Notes: a model not told the origin generated them from the sequence alone. Shown: positions 39,771 to 49,474, numbered from the stretch's first letter. The stretch is 64,000 nt of DNA from Streptomyces ferrugineus (GCF_015160855.1 NZ_CP063373.1:4340001-4404000), one strand, 5' to 3'. Made by a program: numbers and translations.

Positions 39771-42700
39771 ATGACTCACGAGACCGTGCGCGGAACCGAG
39801 CCGATCCCCCAGCGGCCCGCCCTGCCCTTGGTCGGCCACGCCTTCGACATCCCCAGTGGCGCCGACGGCCTGCTCTACGTGATGAAGGAGGCCAAGGAGC
39901 TGGGGCCGCTGTTCAAGCTCCGTGTCTTCGGCAACGAGATCAACTTCGCCTCCGGCCTCGACCTGGTCACCGAGCTGGCCGACGAGAGCCGGTTCCGCAA
40001 GAACGTGCACCCGGACCTCGTGGTCCTCCGGGAGATCGGTGGCGACGGGCTCTTCACCGCGTTCAACGACGAGCCCAACTGGCGCAAGGCGCACGACATC
40101 CTGATGCCGGCCTTCTCGCTCGGCGCGATGCGCGGCTACCACGCGACGATGCTCGAAGTGGCCCGGGAGCTGATCGGCAAGTGGGACCGGGCGGTCGGCA
40201 CGGAGCCCGTGGACGTGGCCGGCGACATGACGCGGCTGACCTTCGACACGATCGGTCTGTGCGGTTTCGGCTACGACTTCGAGTCGTTCAGCCGGGAGGA
40301 GCCACATCCCTTCGTCACCGCCCTCTCGCGAGCGCTCGGCTTCGCCCAGGCCAAGGGGGAGTCCATCCCCGGCACGGAACTGTTCAAGTGGAAGCAGGCC
40401 GAGCAGTTCCGCGCCGACGTGACCCTGATGAAGGATCTGGTCGACGACGTCATCCGTGAGCGCCGGGCCTCCGGAGACCCGAGCACCGACGACCTGCTCG
40501 GGCGCATGCTGCACACGCGGGACGCGGTCACGGGCGAGCCCCTGGACGATGTCAACATCCGCTACCAGGTGATCACGTTCCTCATCGCCGGTCACGAGAC
40601 CACCAGCGGGGCGCTGTCGTTCGCCCTGTACTACCTGACCAAGCATCCCGAGGTGCTGGCCCGCGCCCAGGCCGAGGTCGACGCGCTGTGGGGCGACTCG
40701 GACGCTCCCGAGCCGGACTACGGGGACATCGGCAAGCTGACGTACGTCCGCCAGGTGCTCAACGAGGGCCTGCGGCTGTGGCCGACGGCCCCCGCGTACG
40801 CCGTGGAGCCGCTGGAGGACACCGTCATCGGCGGGAAGTACGCCGTGGGCAAGGGCGAGTCGATCCAGATCCTCATCCCGCAGCTGCACCGCGACCCCGC
40901 CTGGGGCGAGAACGTGGAGCTGTTCGACCCCGACCGGTTCCTGCCCGAGCGGGAGGACGAGCGCCCGGTCCACCTGTTCAAGCCGTTCGGCAGCGGCGAA
41001 CGCGCCTGCATCGGCCGCCAGTTCGCGCTGCACGAGGCGACACTGGTCCTCGCGCTGGTGATCCACCGCTACCGCCTGATCGACCACACCGACTATCAGC
41101 TGAAGATCAAGCAGTCCCTCACCCTCAAGCCGGACGAGTTCACGCTGAACCTGGCCCGGCGCACCAGCGGGGAGCGCCGCCTGCCCACCGCCGCGGCCGT
41201 CGCCGTGAGCAGCGCTCCCGCCGACCAGGACCGGCCCGCCGTCCGGCGCGCCACCGGCACCGCGCTGACCGTCCTGCACGGCTCCAACCTGGGCACCTGC
41301 GCGGGCATCGCCCGCGACCTGGCGGCGGACGGTGACGAGCGCGGCTTCGCCCCGTCCGTGGCTCCCCTCGACGACGCCGTGGGCAAGCTCTCCGCGGGCG
41401 ACGGACCTGTGGTGATCGTGGCCGCCTCCTACAACGGCCGGCCCACCGACGACGCCACGGAATTCGTCAGCTGGCTGGAGGGCTTGGAGCCCGGCGCGCT
41501 CGACGGCCTGGAGTACGCCGTACTCGGCGTCGGCGACCGCAACTGGGCCGCCACCTACCAGCGCATCCCCACCCTCATCGACGAGCGGCTCACCGCCGCG
41601 GGCGCCACCTCACTGCTGGAGCGCGGTGCCGCGGACGCCGCCGGTGACTTCGCCGGCACGGTGGACCGGTGGACCGGCGACCTGTGGACGGCCCTGCTGG
41701 AGCGGTACGGAGCCGCCGCGGGAGCGGAAGAGGCGGAGCCCGCCGCCGACCAGGAGACGGGACTGTATGAGCTGGAGGACGCGACCGACTCGGTCATCGG
41801 CGGGCTCGCGGCACGGCACGGCGTGCAGCCGATGGAGGTGCTCGACGCGTACGAACTGGTCGACATGGAAAACGGGTTGGGCCGCTCCAAGCGATTCCTG
41901 AGGCTGCGGCTGCCCGACGGCGTCACCTACCGCACCGGCGACCACATCGCCGTACTCCCGAGGAACCCGGCCGACCTCGTGCGCCGGGTGGCCGACCGCT
42001 TCGGCCTCGATCTGGACCGCACCGTCCGGCTCCGGGCCCGTCGCCGCAGCCGGGGCGCCCTGCCCGTCGACCGGCCGCTGACCCTGCAGCGCCTCCTCAC
42101 CGACTTCGTCGAACTGCAGGACCCCGCCACCCAGGAGCAGGTCGCCGTGCTCGCCGAGCACACCGCCTGCCCGCCCGAGAAGCGGCCCCTGGCCGAACTC
42201 GCGGCGCTGGACCCGGAGACCTTCCGCGAGCAGGTCACCGCCGCCGGACGCAGCGTCCTGGACCTGCTGGAGCGCTACCGCGCCTGCGAGCTGCCGTTCG
42301 AGGTCTTCCTGGAGCTGCTGCCCGTCCTGCGCCCGCGCCACTACTCGATCTCCTCGTCCGCCGAGGCCTCTCCCGGCGAAGTCGACCTGATGGTGTCGCT
42401 GCTCACCGCGCCCCACCGCTCCGGCGAGGGCACGTTCCACGGCATCGCCTCGCACTACCTCCAGACCGTGCACGCCGGCGACACCCTCCAGGCCAGGGTG
42501 CTGCCCTGCAGCGAGGCCTTCCGCCTGCCCCAGGACGAGTCGGTGCCGGTGATCCTGGTCAGCGCGGGCACCGGTCTGGCGCCCTTCCGAGGCGCGGTCC
42601 TCGACCGCCACCACACCAGGTCGACCGGCACCCTGCTGTGCTACTTCGGCTGCGACCACCCCGACGTCGACTACCTCCACCGCGCGGAATTCGAGGCGGC

Positions 42701-42992
42701 CGAGGCAGCCGGAGCCGTCAGCATGCGGCCCACCTTCTCCTGCGCCCCCGAGGACGGCGCCCGCTTCGTCCAGGACCGCATCGCCAAGGAGAGCGACGAG
42801 GTCTGGGCGCTACTGGAGGCCGGCGGACGCGTCTACATCTGCGGCGACGGCCGCCGCATGGCCCCGGCGGTGCGGGAGGCGTTCATGAAGATCTACCGCG
42901 ACCGCACGGGCAGCGGTGATGACGAGGCGAGCGCCTGGCTGAGCGCCTTGATCGAGTCCGGCCACTACGTGGAAGACGTCTGGGCCGGCTGA
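39771..42992 (+). CDS. CYP102-type self-sufficient cytochrome P450/NADPH-P450 reductase
   Basis: Cytoplasmic fusion of 1073 residues resembling P450 BM3: fatty-acid or related substrate hydroxylase with its own diflavin reductase. The P450 part (1-460) has the I-helix AGHETTSG near residue 273, ExxR in LNEGLRLWP, and the heme ligand Cys413 in FGSGERACIG. The FMN domain starts near 500 (VLHGSNLGTCAG, ASYNGRP); FAD/NADPH motifs are RPRHYSISSS, SAGTGLAPFRG and VYICGDG, and the protein ends in DVWAG as BM3 does. The start ATG 39771 is supported by AAAGG eight bases upstream. Positions aligned with BM3 Arg47 and Tyr51 are Asn and Phe, so substrate anchoring should differ. Confidence 0.95.
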   Translation: MTHETVRGTEPIPQRPALPLVGHAFDIPSGADGLLYVMKEAKELGPLFKLRVFGNEINFASGLDLVTELADESRFRKNVHPDLVVLREIGGDGLFTAFNDEPNWRKAHDILMPAFSLGAMRGYHATMLEVARELIGKWDRAVGTEPVDVAGDMTRLTFDTIGLCGFGYDFESFSREEPHPFVTALSRALGFAQAKGESIPGTELFKWKQAEQFRADVTLMKDLVDDVIRERRASGDPSTDDLLGRMLHTRDAVTGEPLDDVNIRYQVITFLIAGHETTSGALSFALYYLTKHPEVLARAQAEVDALWGDSDAPEPDYGDIGKLTYVRQVLNEGLRLWPTAPAYAVEPLEDTVIGGKYAVGKGESIQILIPQLHRDPAWGENVELFDPDRFLPEREDERPVHLFKPFGSGERACIGRQFALHEATLVLALVIHRYRLIDHTDYQLKIKQSLTLKPDEFTLNLARRTSGERRLPTAAAVAVSSAPADQDRPAVRRATGTALTVLHGSNLGTCAGIARDLAADGDERGFAPSVAPLDDAVGKLSAGDGPVVIVAASYNGRPTDDATEFVSWLEGLEPGALDGLEYAVLGVGDRNWAATYQRIPTLIDERLTAAGATSLLERGAADAAGDFAGTVDRWTGDLWTALLERYGAAAGAEEAEPAADQETGLYELEDATDSVIGGLAARHGVQPMEVLDAYELVDMENGLGRSKRFLRLRLPDGVTYRTGDHIAVLPRNPADLVRRVADRFGLDLDRTVRLRARRRSRGALPVDRPLTLQRLLTDFVELQDPATQEQVAVLAEHTACPPEKRPLAELAALDPETFREQVTAAGRSVLDLLERYRACELPFEVFLELLPVLRPRHYSISSSAEASPGEVDLMVSLLTAPHRSGEGTFHGIASHYLQTVHAGDTLQARVLPCSEAFRLPQDESVPVILVSAGTGLAPFRGAVLDRHHTRSTGTLLCYFGCDHPDVDYLHRAEFEAAEAAGAVSMRPTFSCAPEDGARFVQDRIAKESDEVWALLEAGGRVYICGDGRRMAPAVREAFMKIYRDRTGSGDDEASAWLSALIESGHYVEDVWAG

Positions 42993-43045
42993 CCACCCAG
43001 GGCGCGGTGGCCGACGTCACCGCACTCCGCCGAGCCCGCCGACCG

Positions 43046-43088
43046 ACAGGGCCACGGACGCCCCCTCCCCCCACGTCCGTGGCCCTGT
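43046..43088 (+). terminator. terminator of the CYP102 gene
   Basis: ACAGGGCCACGGACG (43046-43060) and CGTCCGTGGCCCTGT (43074-43088) form a perfect 15-bp stem with a 13-base C-rich loop, 53 bp after the stop codon. Confidence 0.85.
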
Positions 43089-43204
43089 CTCCTTCGCAAC
43101 GTGTCCCGCCCTTCCTGAACTCGTGAGGCCCTCATGCTTCTTGCACACTCGGCGCACCGCCGAGGACCAGTGACAGTCCCCAACTCCTCGCAGAGGAGCG
43201 GCCG

Positions 43205-44401
43205 GTGAACGCGCGCGGCGGCTCCGCCCTGACCTTCGGCGTGGCGGTCGCGCTCATCGCCGGAATCACCCTCGGCAACGGCGGAGCGAACGTGATGCCC
43301 GTCTTCGTCGACGACTTCGCGTCACGCTTCGCACTGTCGGACTCCGCCGCCGGACTCGTGGCCGCGACCCAGCTGATGGCGACGGCCATCGTCACCCTGC
43401 TGCTGGCCGAGCGGGCCGCACGGCCGGGGCGGGTGCTGATGACCCGCTTCGGCCTGGCCGTCGCGGGAGCCGGCTTCCTGGGAGCGACGGCGGCCACCGG
43501 CCCGGTGACCCTGATCCTGGCCAACCTGGTCCTCGGTGCGGGGCTCGGCGCGGTCTACGCCGCGGCCACGGCGGCGCTCGCCGCAACCGACGACGCCGAC
43601 AAGGCGTCCGCGGTCACCATTTCCGGCGTGGTCGGCGTGACGGCACTGCTGATCATGGGGGTCCCCGCGGCCAACCACGACCTGGGGGAGGGCACCGGCT
43701 TCCTGCTCATGGCGCTGTGCTGTCTCGCCGCCTGGCCACTGGTACGCCGACTCCCCGACGGCCCGGCGGCTGCGGTCTCCGGAACCGCCGGTACGGGCGA
43801 GGCGGCATCGGCGAGACCGTCGGTCGTGCTGCTCCTCGGCACCGGGCTCCTGTGGGCCGTCACCCAGGGCGCATGGTCGTACGCCTCGGTCCTGGGCCGC
43901 CAGCACACCGGCATGTCCCACTCCGCCGTGTCAGCCGTCCTCGCTGTCTCCAGCGTCGTGGCGCTCGTCGGCGCGGCGGTGGGGCCCATGGCGGCGCGGC
44001 GCTTCGGACGCATGCGGTCCATGGCCGTCTTCGTCGCGGCGCAGGCCCTCGCGATGGCGGTCCTCGTCCTCACCCACGACCCCGTGCTCTTCACCGTCGC
44101 GGCCGTCCTCTGGCAGAGCTGCCAACTGGCCGTCCTGGTGCAGATGCTCGCCGCCGCGGCGCTCATCGACCCGACGGGACGCCTGGTCGCCTCCCTCAGC
44201 GGAGCGGGCGCTCTGGGCACCGGCGTCGGACCCCTGGCCGTCGGCGCCGTCCTCGACGGCGCCGGGGCCGACGTACTCGGCCTCGTCCTGGCGATCGGCA
44301 CCTTCCTCGCCTCGTTGCCCCTGCTCCGGATGACGGTGGCCGGCACGAAGGCATCGGCCGGGCGCGAGCTCGCGCCCCCGTCCGCCGCCGAGAGCGCGTG
44401 A
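43205..44401 (+). CDS. MFS transporter
   Basis: Inner-membrane permease of 398 residues with about 12 hydrophobic helices in two halves. The loop after helix 2 carries ERAARPGRVLMTRFG, a variant of the MFS motif A. GTG 43205 is preceded by GAGGAG. Substrate unknown. It follows the P450 gene beyond a strong terminator, so it is probably separately transcribed; a role in uptake or export of P450 substrate or product is only a guess. Confidence 0.85.
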   Translation: MNARGGSALTFGVAVALIAGITLGNGGANVMPVFVDDFASRFALSDSAAGLVAATQLMATAIVTLLLAERAARPGRVLMTRFGLAVAGAGFLGATAATGPVTLILANLVLGAGLGAVYAAATAALAATDDADKASAVTISGVVGVTALLIMGVPAANHDLGEGTGFLLMALCCLAAWPLVRRLPDGPAAAVSGTAGTGEAASARPSVVLLLGTGLLWAVTQGAWSYASVLGRQHTGMSHSAVSAVLAVSSVVALVGAAVGPMAARRFGRMRSMAVFVAAQALAMAVLVLTHDPVLFTVAAVLWQSCQLAVLVQMLAAAALIDPTGRLVASLSGAGALGTGVGPLAVGAVLDGAGADVLGLVLAIGTFLASLPLLRMTVAGTKASAGRELAPPSAAESA

Positions 44402-44570
44402 GTACTTCAGCCGCGTCCGTCAGGTGACGTCCCCGAGGGCGTGGCGGGCAGCAGCGGCCCGGCGCTGGCCGCTGCGGTCCTCTCCGTGGCCGCAGGGGTC
44501 AGTTCCCGCCGGCCGCGCGGTGCATAGGTTCCCCGAACAACGTGAGACATCCAAGGAAAGGAGCGGACTG

Positions 44571-45917
44571 GTGAGTGAGAACCAGTACGACACCTGTGTG
44601 ATCGGTGCGGGCCCCGCGGGGCTGGCGGTCGCGAGGGCGCTGGCCGAGCGGGACCTGCCGTACACGCACATCGAACGCCACACGGGACCGGGCGGCCTGT
44701 GGGACATCGACAACCCGGGCAGCCCGATGTACGAGTCGGCCCACTTCATCTCCAGCAAGACCCTCTCCGGCTTCGGCGGCTGTCCGATGCCGGACCACTT
44801 CGCCGACTACCCGCCGCACCGGCAGATCCTGTCCTACCTGACGTCGTTCGCCGAGGCATACGGGCTCAGGGACCGGATCGAGTTCGGCACCGAGGTCCGC
44901 GGCGTGGACAAGAACCCGGACGGCACCTGGACGGTCACCCGGGGCGACGGCCGGGCCAGTACCCACCGGCAGGTCGTCGTGTGCACGGGGGCGCAGTGGC
45001 ATCCCAACGTCCCCGACCTCCCCGGCGACTTCACCGGAGAGATCCGCCACACGGTGACCTATCGCAGCAGTGCCGAACTGCGGGGCAAGCGGGTGCTGGT
45101 GGTGGGTGCGGGGAACTCCGGGCTGGACATCGCCTGCGACGCGGCGCGGTCCGCGGACCACGCGGCGATCAGCATGCGCCGTGGTTACTGGTTCATACCC
45201 AAGCACCTGTTCGGCCGGCCCGTGGACACCATCGCCGCGGGCGGACCCCACCTTCCGATGTGGCTGCAGCAGAAGCTGTTCGGCGGCCTGCTGCGACTCC
45301 TCAACGGCGACCCGCGCAGGCTCGGTCTGCAAAAGCCCGACCACAAGCTGTTCGAGACCCACCCTGCCATCAACTCGCTGCTGATCCACCACCTCCAGCA
45401 CGGGGACATCACGGCCAGGCCCGGCATCGCGCGCACCGAGGGCCGCACGGTGCACTTCACCGACGGCACCAGCGACGACTTCGACCTGATCCTGCTGGCC
45501 ACGGGCTACGTCCACAAAGTCCCCGTGGCGCAGAAGTACTTCGGCGACGAGCAGCACCCCGACCTCTACCTGTGCTCCTTCTCCCGCGAGCACGAGGGCC
45601 TGTTCGGCGTCGGCTTCGTCGAGACCAATTCCGGGGCCTACCAGCTCTTCGACAGCCAGGCCCAGTTGATCGCGTCCTTCATCCGGGACGCGAGGGCCGG
45701 GCTGCCGACCGCCGAACGGTTCGCCCGCATGATCCGCAGCGACCGGCCGGACCTGTCCGGCGGACTGAAGTTCGTCGACTCGCCGCGCCACACCGGCTAC
45801 GTCCACAGCGAAGCCTTCGTGAAGTACCTCGGCAAGGTCGCCGAGGGGATGGGCTGGCGTACCGCCGGCCTGCCGCCTCGGGCAACGTCCGTGGGTCAGG
45901 AGGCGGTGGCGTCATGA
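44571..45917 (+). CDS. flavin-containing monooxygenase
   Basis: FAD- and NADPH-dependent monooxygenase of 448 residues, first gene of a three-gene operon. The FAD motif CVIGAGPAGLAV is near residue 8, the NADPH motif VVGAGNSGLDIA near residue 183, and an ATG-type motif LLATGYVHKVP near residue 309. The expected FMO identifier region around the central part is diverged. GTG 44571 follows AAGGAAAGGAG; TAGGTT at 44525-44530 could be the -10. Reaction could be N/S-oxygenation or Baeyer-Villiger oxidation. It overlaps the next gene by ATGA. Confidence 0.9.
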   Translation: MSENQYDTCVIGAGPAGLAVARALAERDLPYTHIERHTGPGGLWDIDNPGSPMYESAHFISSKTLSGFGGCPMPDHFADYPPHRQILSYLTSFAEAYGLRDRIEFGTEVRGVDKNPDGTWTVTRGDGRASTHRQVVVCTGAQWHPNVPDLPGDFTGEIRHTVTYRSSAELRGKRVLVVGAGNSGLDIACDAARSADHAAISMRRGYWFIPKHLFGRPVDTIAAGGPHLPMWLQQKLFGGLLRLLNGDPRRLGLQKPDHKLFETHPAINSLLIHHLQHGDITARPGIARTEGRTVHFTDGTSDDFDLILLATGYVHKVPVAQKYFGDEQHPDLYLCSFSREHEGLFGVGFVETNSGAYQLFDSQAQLIASFIRDARAGLPTAERFARMIRSDRPDLSGGLKFVDSPRHTGYVHSEAFVKYLGKVAEGMGWRTAGLPPRATSVGQEAVAS

Positions 45918-46789
45918 CGTACGACTTCCGTGACAAGGCCATCCTGGTGACCGGCGGCGCCGGAGGCATCGGCAGCGCCCTGTGCCACCGCTTCGCCGCA
46001 GGAGGTGCCCGCGTCCTCGTGGTCGACATCGACGAGGCGCGGGCCCAGCGGACCGCCGCCGAGCTGCCCGGGAGCGGGCATGCCGGGCTGGGCTGCGACC
46101 TGCTGGACGGCGCCGCCGTGCAGCGGATGCTCGACGGCGTCGCGGTCACCCACGGCCGTATCGACGTCCTGGTGAACAACGTGGGCATGACCAGCGCGGA
46201 ACGCTTCGACGAGCGCAGCGTGGCGAGCATCGAGCGGGAGATCGACGTCAACCTGGTCGCCCCGCTGGTCACGACCCGGATCGCCGTCCCGCTGCTGCGG
46301 GCCTCGGCTGACCCCCGGGTGGTCACGACCGTGTCCCTCGGCGGGATCTTCCCGCTGGGCGAGACCCCGATCTACACCGCCTCGAAGTTCGGGCTGCGCG
46401 GCGCGATGCTCGCCATCGGGCTGGACCTGCGGGGCAAGGGCATCAAGGCGGGTTCGGTGCTGCCGTCGGCGACCGACACACGGATGCTCCGTCAGGAGGC
46501 CGTCGACGGCGGGAACTCCATGCAGTTCCAGGACGCGCCGCAGCAGCCGTCCGATGTCGTCAGGGCGGTCGTGAGCCTGCTGGACAAGCCCCGCCTGGAG
46601 GCCTACGTCCGCCCCGCGGAGTCCCGGCTGGTGCGGGTCGCGATGCTGGCGCCGAACCTGCTGCCCAGGCTCTTCCCGCTGTTCCGCAAGCGGGGTGAGC
46701 GGGGCATGGCCCGCTATCTGGAGGACCTGCGCCGCCGGGGGCTGGCCCGCCAGGTCGGCGGCCGGTGGGAACTGGTGGAGGAAGCGTGA
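45914..46789 (+). CDS. short-chain dehydrogenase/reductase
   Basis: NAD(P)-dependent oxidoreductase of 291 residues with Rossmann motif TGGAGGIGSAL near residue 14, NNVG near residue 92, and the catalytic Ser and YxxxK (SLGGIF and YTASK) near 142-160. The C-terminus is extended and basic (RKRGERGMARYLEDLRRRG), suggesting membrane association. Start ATG overlaps the FMO stop; its own stop overlaps the aldehyde dehydrogenase start. Expected role is oxidation of an alcohol formed from the FMO substrate. Confidence 0.92.
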   Translation: MTYDFRDKAILVTGGAGGIGSALCHRFAAGGARVLVVDIDEARAQRTAAELPGSGHAGLGCDLLDGAAVQRMLDGVAVTHGRIDVLVNNVGMTSAERFDERSVASIEREIDVNLVAPLVTTRIAVPLLRASADPRVVTTVSLGGIFPLGETPIYTASKFGLRGAMLAIGLDLRGKGIKAGSVLPSATDTRMLRQEAVDGGNSMQFQDAPQQPSDVVRAVVSLLDKPRLEAYVRPAESRLVRVAMLAPNLLPRLFPLFRKRGERGMARYLEDLRRRGLARQVGGRWELVEEA

Positions 46790-48216
46790 GCGGGACGGAC
46801 ATCATGGGCATCGAGGAGACACTCGACGTCGTCAATCCCACGACAGGTCAGCTGATCACGACCGTACCGGCGGCGAGCGAGCAGGACGTCGTGCTGGCGG
46901 CCGAGCGGGCGCACAAGGTCTTCGACAGCGGCGTCTGGGCCGGCCGGTCCCCGCGGGAGCGAGCCGCTGTGCTGCTGCGCCTGGCCGACCTCATGGAGCG
47001 CCACGCCGCCTTCCTGGCCCGGCTGGACTGCGAGGACGCGGGCAAGCCGATCACGGAGTGCCGTACGGGAGACGTGCCCGCGGCGATCGAGTCGATCCGC
47101 TGGTTCGCGGAGGCGGCCGACAAGGTCTTCGGCCGCGTCGCCCCCACCGGTCACGGGAGCCTGGGCCTGGTGAGCCGGGAACCGGTCGGGGTGGCCGCCG
47201 CGATCCTGCCCTGGAACTACCCGCTGGCCATGGCCGCCTGGAAGGTCGGCCCCGCGCTCGCCGCGGGCAACTCCCTGCTGCTCAAGCCCGCCGAGGCCAC
47301 CCCGCGCTCCACCCTGCACCTGGCCGCCCTGGCGGCCGAGGCGGGCCTGCCGGACGGCGTGCTCACCGTGCTGCCCGGACACGGCGCCGTCACCGGCAGG
47401 GCGCTCGCCCGCAACCCGCTGGTGCGCGCACTGTCGTTCACCGGATCCACCGCCACCGGACGCCGTATCCTGGCCGACGCGGCGGAGACGAACTTCAAGC
47501 GGGTGTCCTTGGAGATGGGTGGCAAGAGCCCCCAGATCCTCATGCCGGACGCACTCGAGTACGGCGACGAACTCATCGACGACATGATCGAGGCCGCGTT
47601 CCTCACCATGGGGCAGAACTGCACCGCCGGCTCCCGCGTCCTGGTCCACCACAGCATCGCCGAGGACGTCCTGGACCGGTTCACCGCCGCCGCCGAAAGC
47701 CTCACCATCGGCGACCCCGCCGACGTAGGCACCCAGGTGGGGCCGCTCATCAACCGTGCCGCCTTCGACCGGGTCGCGGCGGCGGTGGACGCGGCCCGCT
47801 CCGCCGGAGCCCACATCCACACCGGCGGACTGCCGCACGGTCTGCCGCCGCGCGGTGCCTACTACCCGCCCACCGTGATCAGCCGGGCCCCAGAGGGCAG
47901 CGACGTGCTCACCAAGGAACTGTTCGGCCCTGTCGTCACCGTCCAGACCTTCACCTCGGAGGACGAGGCGGTGCGGTGGGCGAACGCCACCGAATACGGG
48001 CTCGCCGCCTCGGTGTGGACCCGCGACCTCGACGCCGCGTTCCGGCTCGCGCGGGGTGTCGAAGCCGGGGTGGTCTCCGTCAACGCGTACAGCGAAGGGG
48101 ACATCACCACTCCCTTCGGCGGGTGGAAGCAGTCGGGGTTCGGCGGCGCGGAGAAGTCCACGGACGGCTTCGCGCAGTGGACCAGGGAGAAGACCGTCTG
48201 GATCCGCACGCGTTGA
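46786..48216 (+). CDS. aldehyde dehydrogenase (last gene of FMO operon)
   Basis: NAD(P)-dependent aldehyde dehydrogenase of 476 residues. Catalytic Glu lies in SLEMGGKSP and Cys in GQNCTAGSR; the substrate/cofactor motif LPWNYPLAMAAWK is near residue 145. GTG 46786 overlaps the SDR stop as GTGA and has GGAGG upstream, so the three genes are translationally coupled. The order FMO-SDR-ALDH with an AraC gene recalls the mymA-type operon of mycobacteria, which acts on lipids; function here is inferred. Confidence 0.92.
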   Translation: MSGTDIMGIEETLDVVNPTTGQLITTVPAASEQDVVLAAERAHKVFDSGVWAGRSPRERAAVLLRLADLMERHAAFLARLDCEDAGKPITECRTGDVPAAIESIRWFAEAADKVFGRVAPTGHGSLGLVSREPVGVAAAILPWNYPLAMAAWKVGPALAAGNSLLLKPAEATPRSTLHLAALAAEAGLPDGVLTVLPGHGAVTGRALARNPLVRALSFTGSTATGRRILADAAETNFKRVSLEMGGKSPQILMPDALEYGDELIDDMIEAAFLTMGQNCTAGSRVLVHHSIAEDVLDRFTAAAESLTIGDPADVGTQVGPLINRAAFDRVAAAVDAARSAGAHIHTGGLPHGLPPRGAYYPPTVISRAPEGSDVLTKELFGPVVTVQTFTSEDEAVRWANATEYGLAASVWTRDLDAAFRLARGVEAGVVSVNAYSEGDITTPFGGWKQSGFGGAEKSTDGFAQWTREKTVWIRTR

Positions 48217-48246
48217 TGTTGCTGGGGAGGCCGGGGCCCCATGGCC

Positions 48247-48334
48247 GGTGACTCGGTGACTCGGTGACTCGGTGACTCGGTGACTGGGTGACTGGGTGAC
48301 TGGGTGACTCGGTGACTCGGTGACTCGGTGACTC
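48247..48334. repeat. eleven tandem copies of an 8-bp unit
   Basis: GGTGACTC repeated 11 times without interruption, the fifth to seventh copies being GGTGACTG. It lies 31 bp past the stop of the aldehyde dehydrogenase, between convergent genes. Confidence 0.95.
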
Positions 48335-48373
48335 AATGGCTTGGTGCGCCTTGGTGGCCTGGTGGCGCGGGGG

Positions 48374-48413
48374 CACTCCCGGTCAGTCCCGGTCACTCCC
48401 GGTCTCTCCCGGT
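48374..48413. repeat. four tandem copies of a 10-bp unit
   Basis: Units CACTCCCGGT, CAGTCCCGGT, CACTCCCGGT and CTCTCCCGGT run up to the stop codon of the AraC gene. Confidence 0.9.
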
Positions 48414-49474
48414 CACCGTTCCCCGGCCTCCCCGCGCAGCCGGGCCGGGGTCACCCCGTGCCAGCGGTGCACCGCCCGCCGCAGTGCCCGCACGTCGGAA
48501 AAGCCCGCCTGCCGGGCGATGTCCCGCAAGGTCAGCTCGGGCCGGCGCAGCAACTGCTCGACCCGCTCGCGGCGCACTCCGTCGACGAGCGCCTCGTACG
48601 TCGTGCCGCACTCGGCCAGACGACGGCGCAGGGTGCGCTCGCTGGACGCGTGCCGCCGGGCCTGTTCGACGAAGGACGGCACGTCGGGCAGGCTCTGCGC
48701 GATCGAGATCTCCAGCACCTCCAGCAGATCCTGCTGATCGCGCCTCGACGCCGCCTGCTCCTCCAGGAGTTCCACGACGGTGGTGAAGGTGACCCGGTCG
48801 CGGCCCGGCATCGGCCGCCCGGCCCATGCCGTGGGGAACACCAAGCGGTTCGCCACGGCGTCGAACCGTACCGGGCAGCGGAACAGCTCGGTGAACGGCC
48901 CCATGTCGCCTGGGGCGGGGAAGGCGAACTCGACGCTCTGCGGGGCGAACTCCTCCCCGGAACTCAACCGCGTGAGGGTGACGACGCTGGCGAACGCCTC
49001 CTCGGCCAGGAAGACCGCGACCGCCGGATCGAGGGCGGGATCGGGCAGTTCGGCCCGCAGCACGTAGCCGACTTCCTCCGGCCCGGCCGACCAGACCACC
49101 ATCGCTCCGGACTGGTTCTGGAAGCGCACGCCCGTCTCGATGGCCTCCCGCAGGGTGCCGGCGGCCATCTGAGCGAATCCGAGGAGCCCCCACGCCGTCA
49201 GGTGCTGCGCCGCACCCACCCGCAGGCCCAGGTGAGGGTCACCCGTGAGCTCCAGCGCACGCCGGATGACGGCACTGCCCTGGCGGTACGAGACCCGCAG
49301 CGCCGCCGAGCACATCATCGCCTCGTCCAGCCCGACCCGGCTCAGTTCGGGCCGGAGGTCGACGCCGTACCCGTCGGCGACGGGGGTGAGGCAGCGCAGA
49401 ATGTTCGGCGGGACGGTCGCCGAGGTACTGCGGCTGGTTCCCGGCGACTGCGCCGGGGCGGGGCTGTCGGGCAT
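48413..49474 (-). CDS. AraC-family transcriptional regulator
   Basis: Regulator of 353 residues with an N-terminal arabinose-binding-like domain of the OruR/ArgR-linked type (GAAQHLTAWGLLGFAQMAAG) and two C-terminal helix-turn-helices (SERTLRRRLAECGTTYEALV and LTLRDIARQAGFSDVRALRR). The start chosen is ATG 49474 with AAGGA upstream; an upstream in-frame ATG at 49564 adds residues unlike the family. It converges on the FMO-SDR-ALDH operon and is its likely activator. Confidence 0.88.
   Translation of the reverse strand: MPDSPAPAQSPGTSRSTSATVPPNILRCLTPVADGYGVDLRPELSRVGLDEAMMCSAALRVSYRQGSAVIRRALELTGDPHLGLRVGAAQHLTAWGLLGFAQMAAGTLREAIETGVRFQNQSGAMVVWSAGPEEVGYVLRAELPDPALDPAVAVFLAEEAFASVVTLTRLSSGEEFAPQSVEFAFPAPGDMGPFTELFRCPVRFDAVANRLVFPTAWAGRPMPGRDRVTFTTVVELLEEQAASRRDQQDLLEVLEISIAQSLPDVPSFVEQARRHASSERTLRRRLAECGTTYEALVDGVRRERVEQLLRRPELTLRDIARQAGFSDVRALRRAVHRWHGVTPARLRGEAGER

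Noticed and set aside
44525..44530. TAGGTT as -10 of the FMO operon
   Set aside because: The hexamer is good, but no acceptable -35 lies 16-19 bp upstream, so it is mentioned only within the gene entry.
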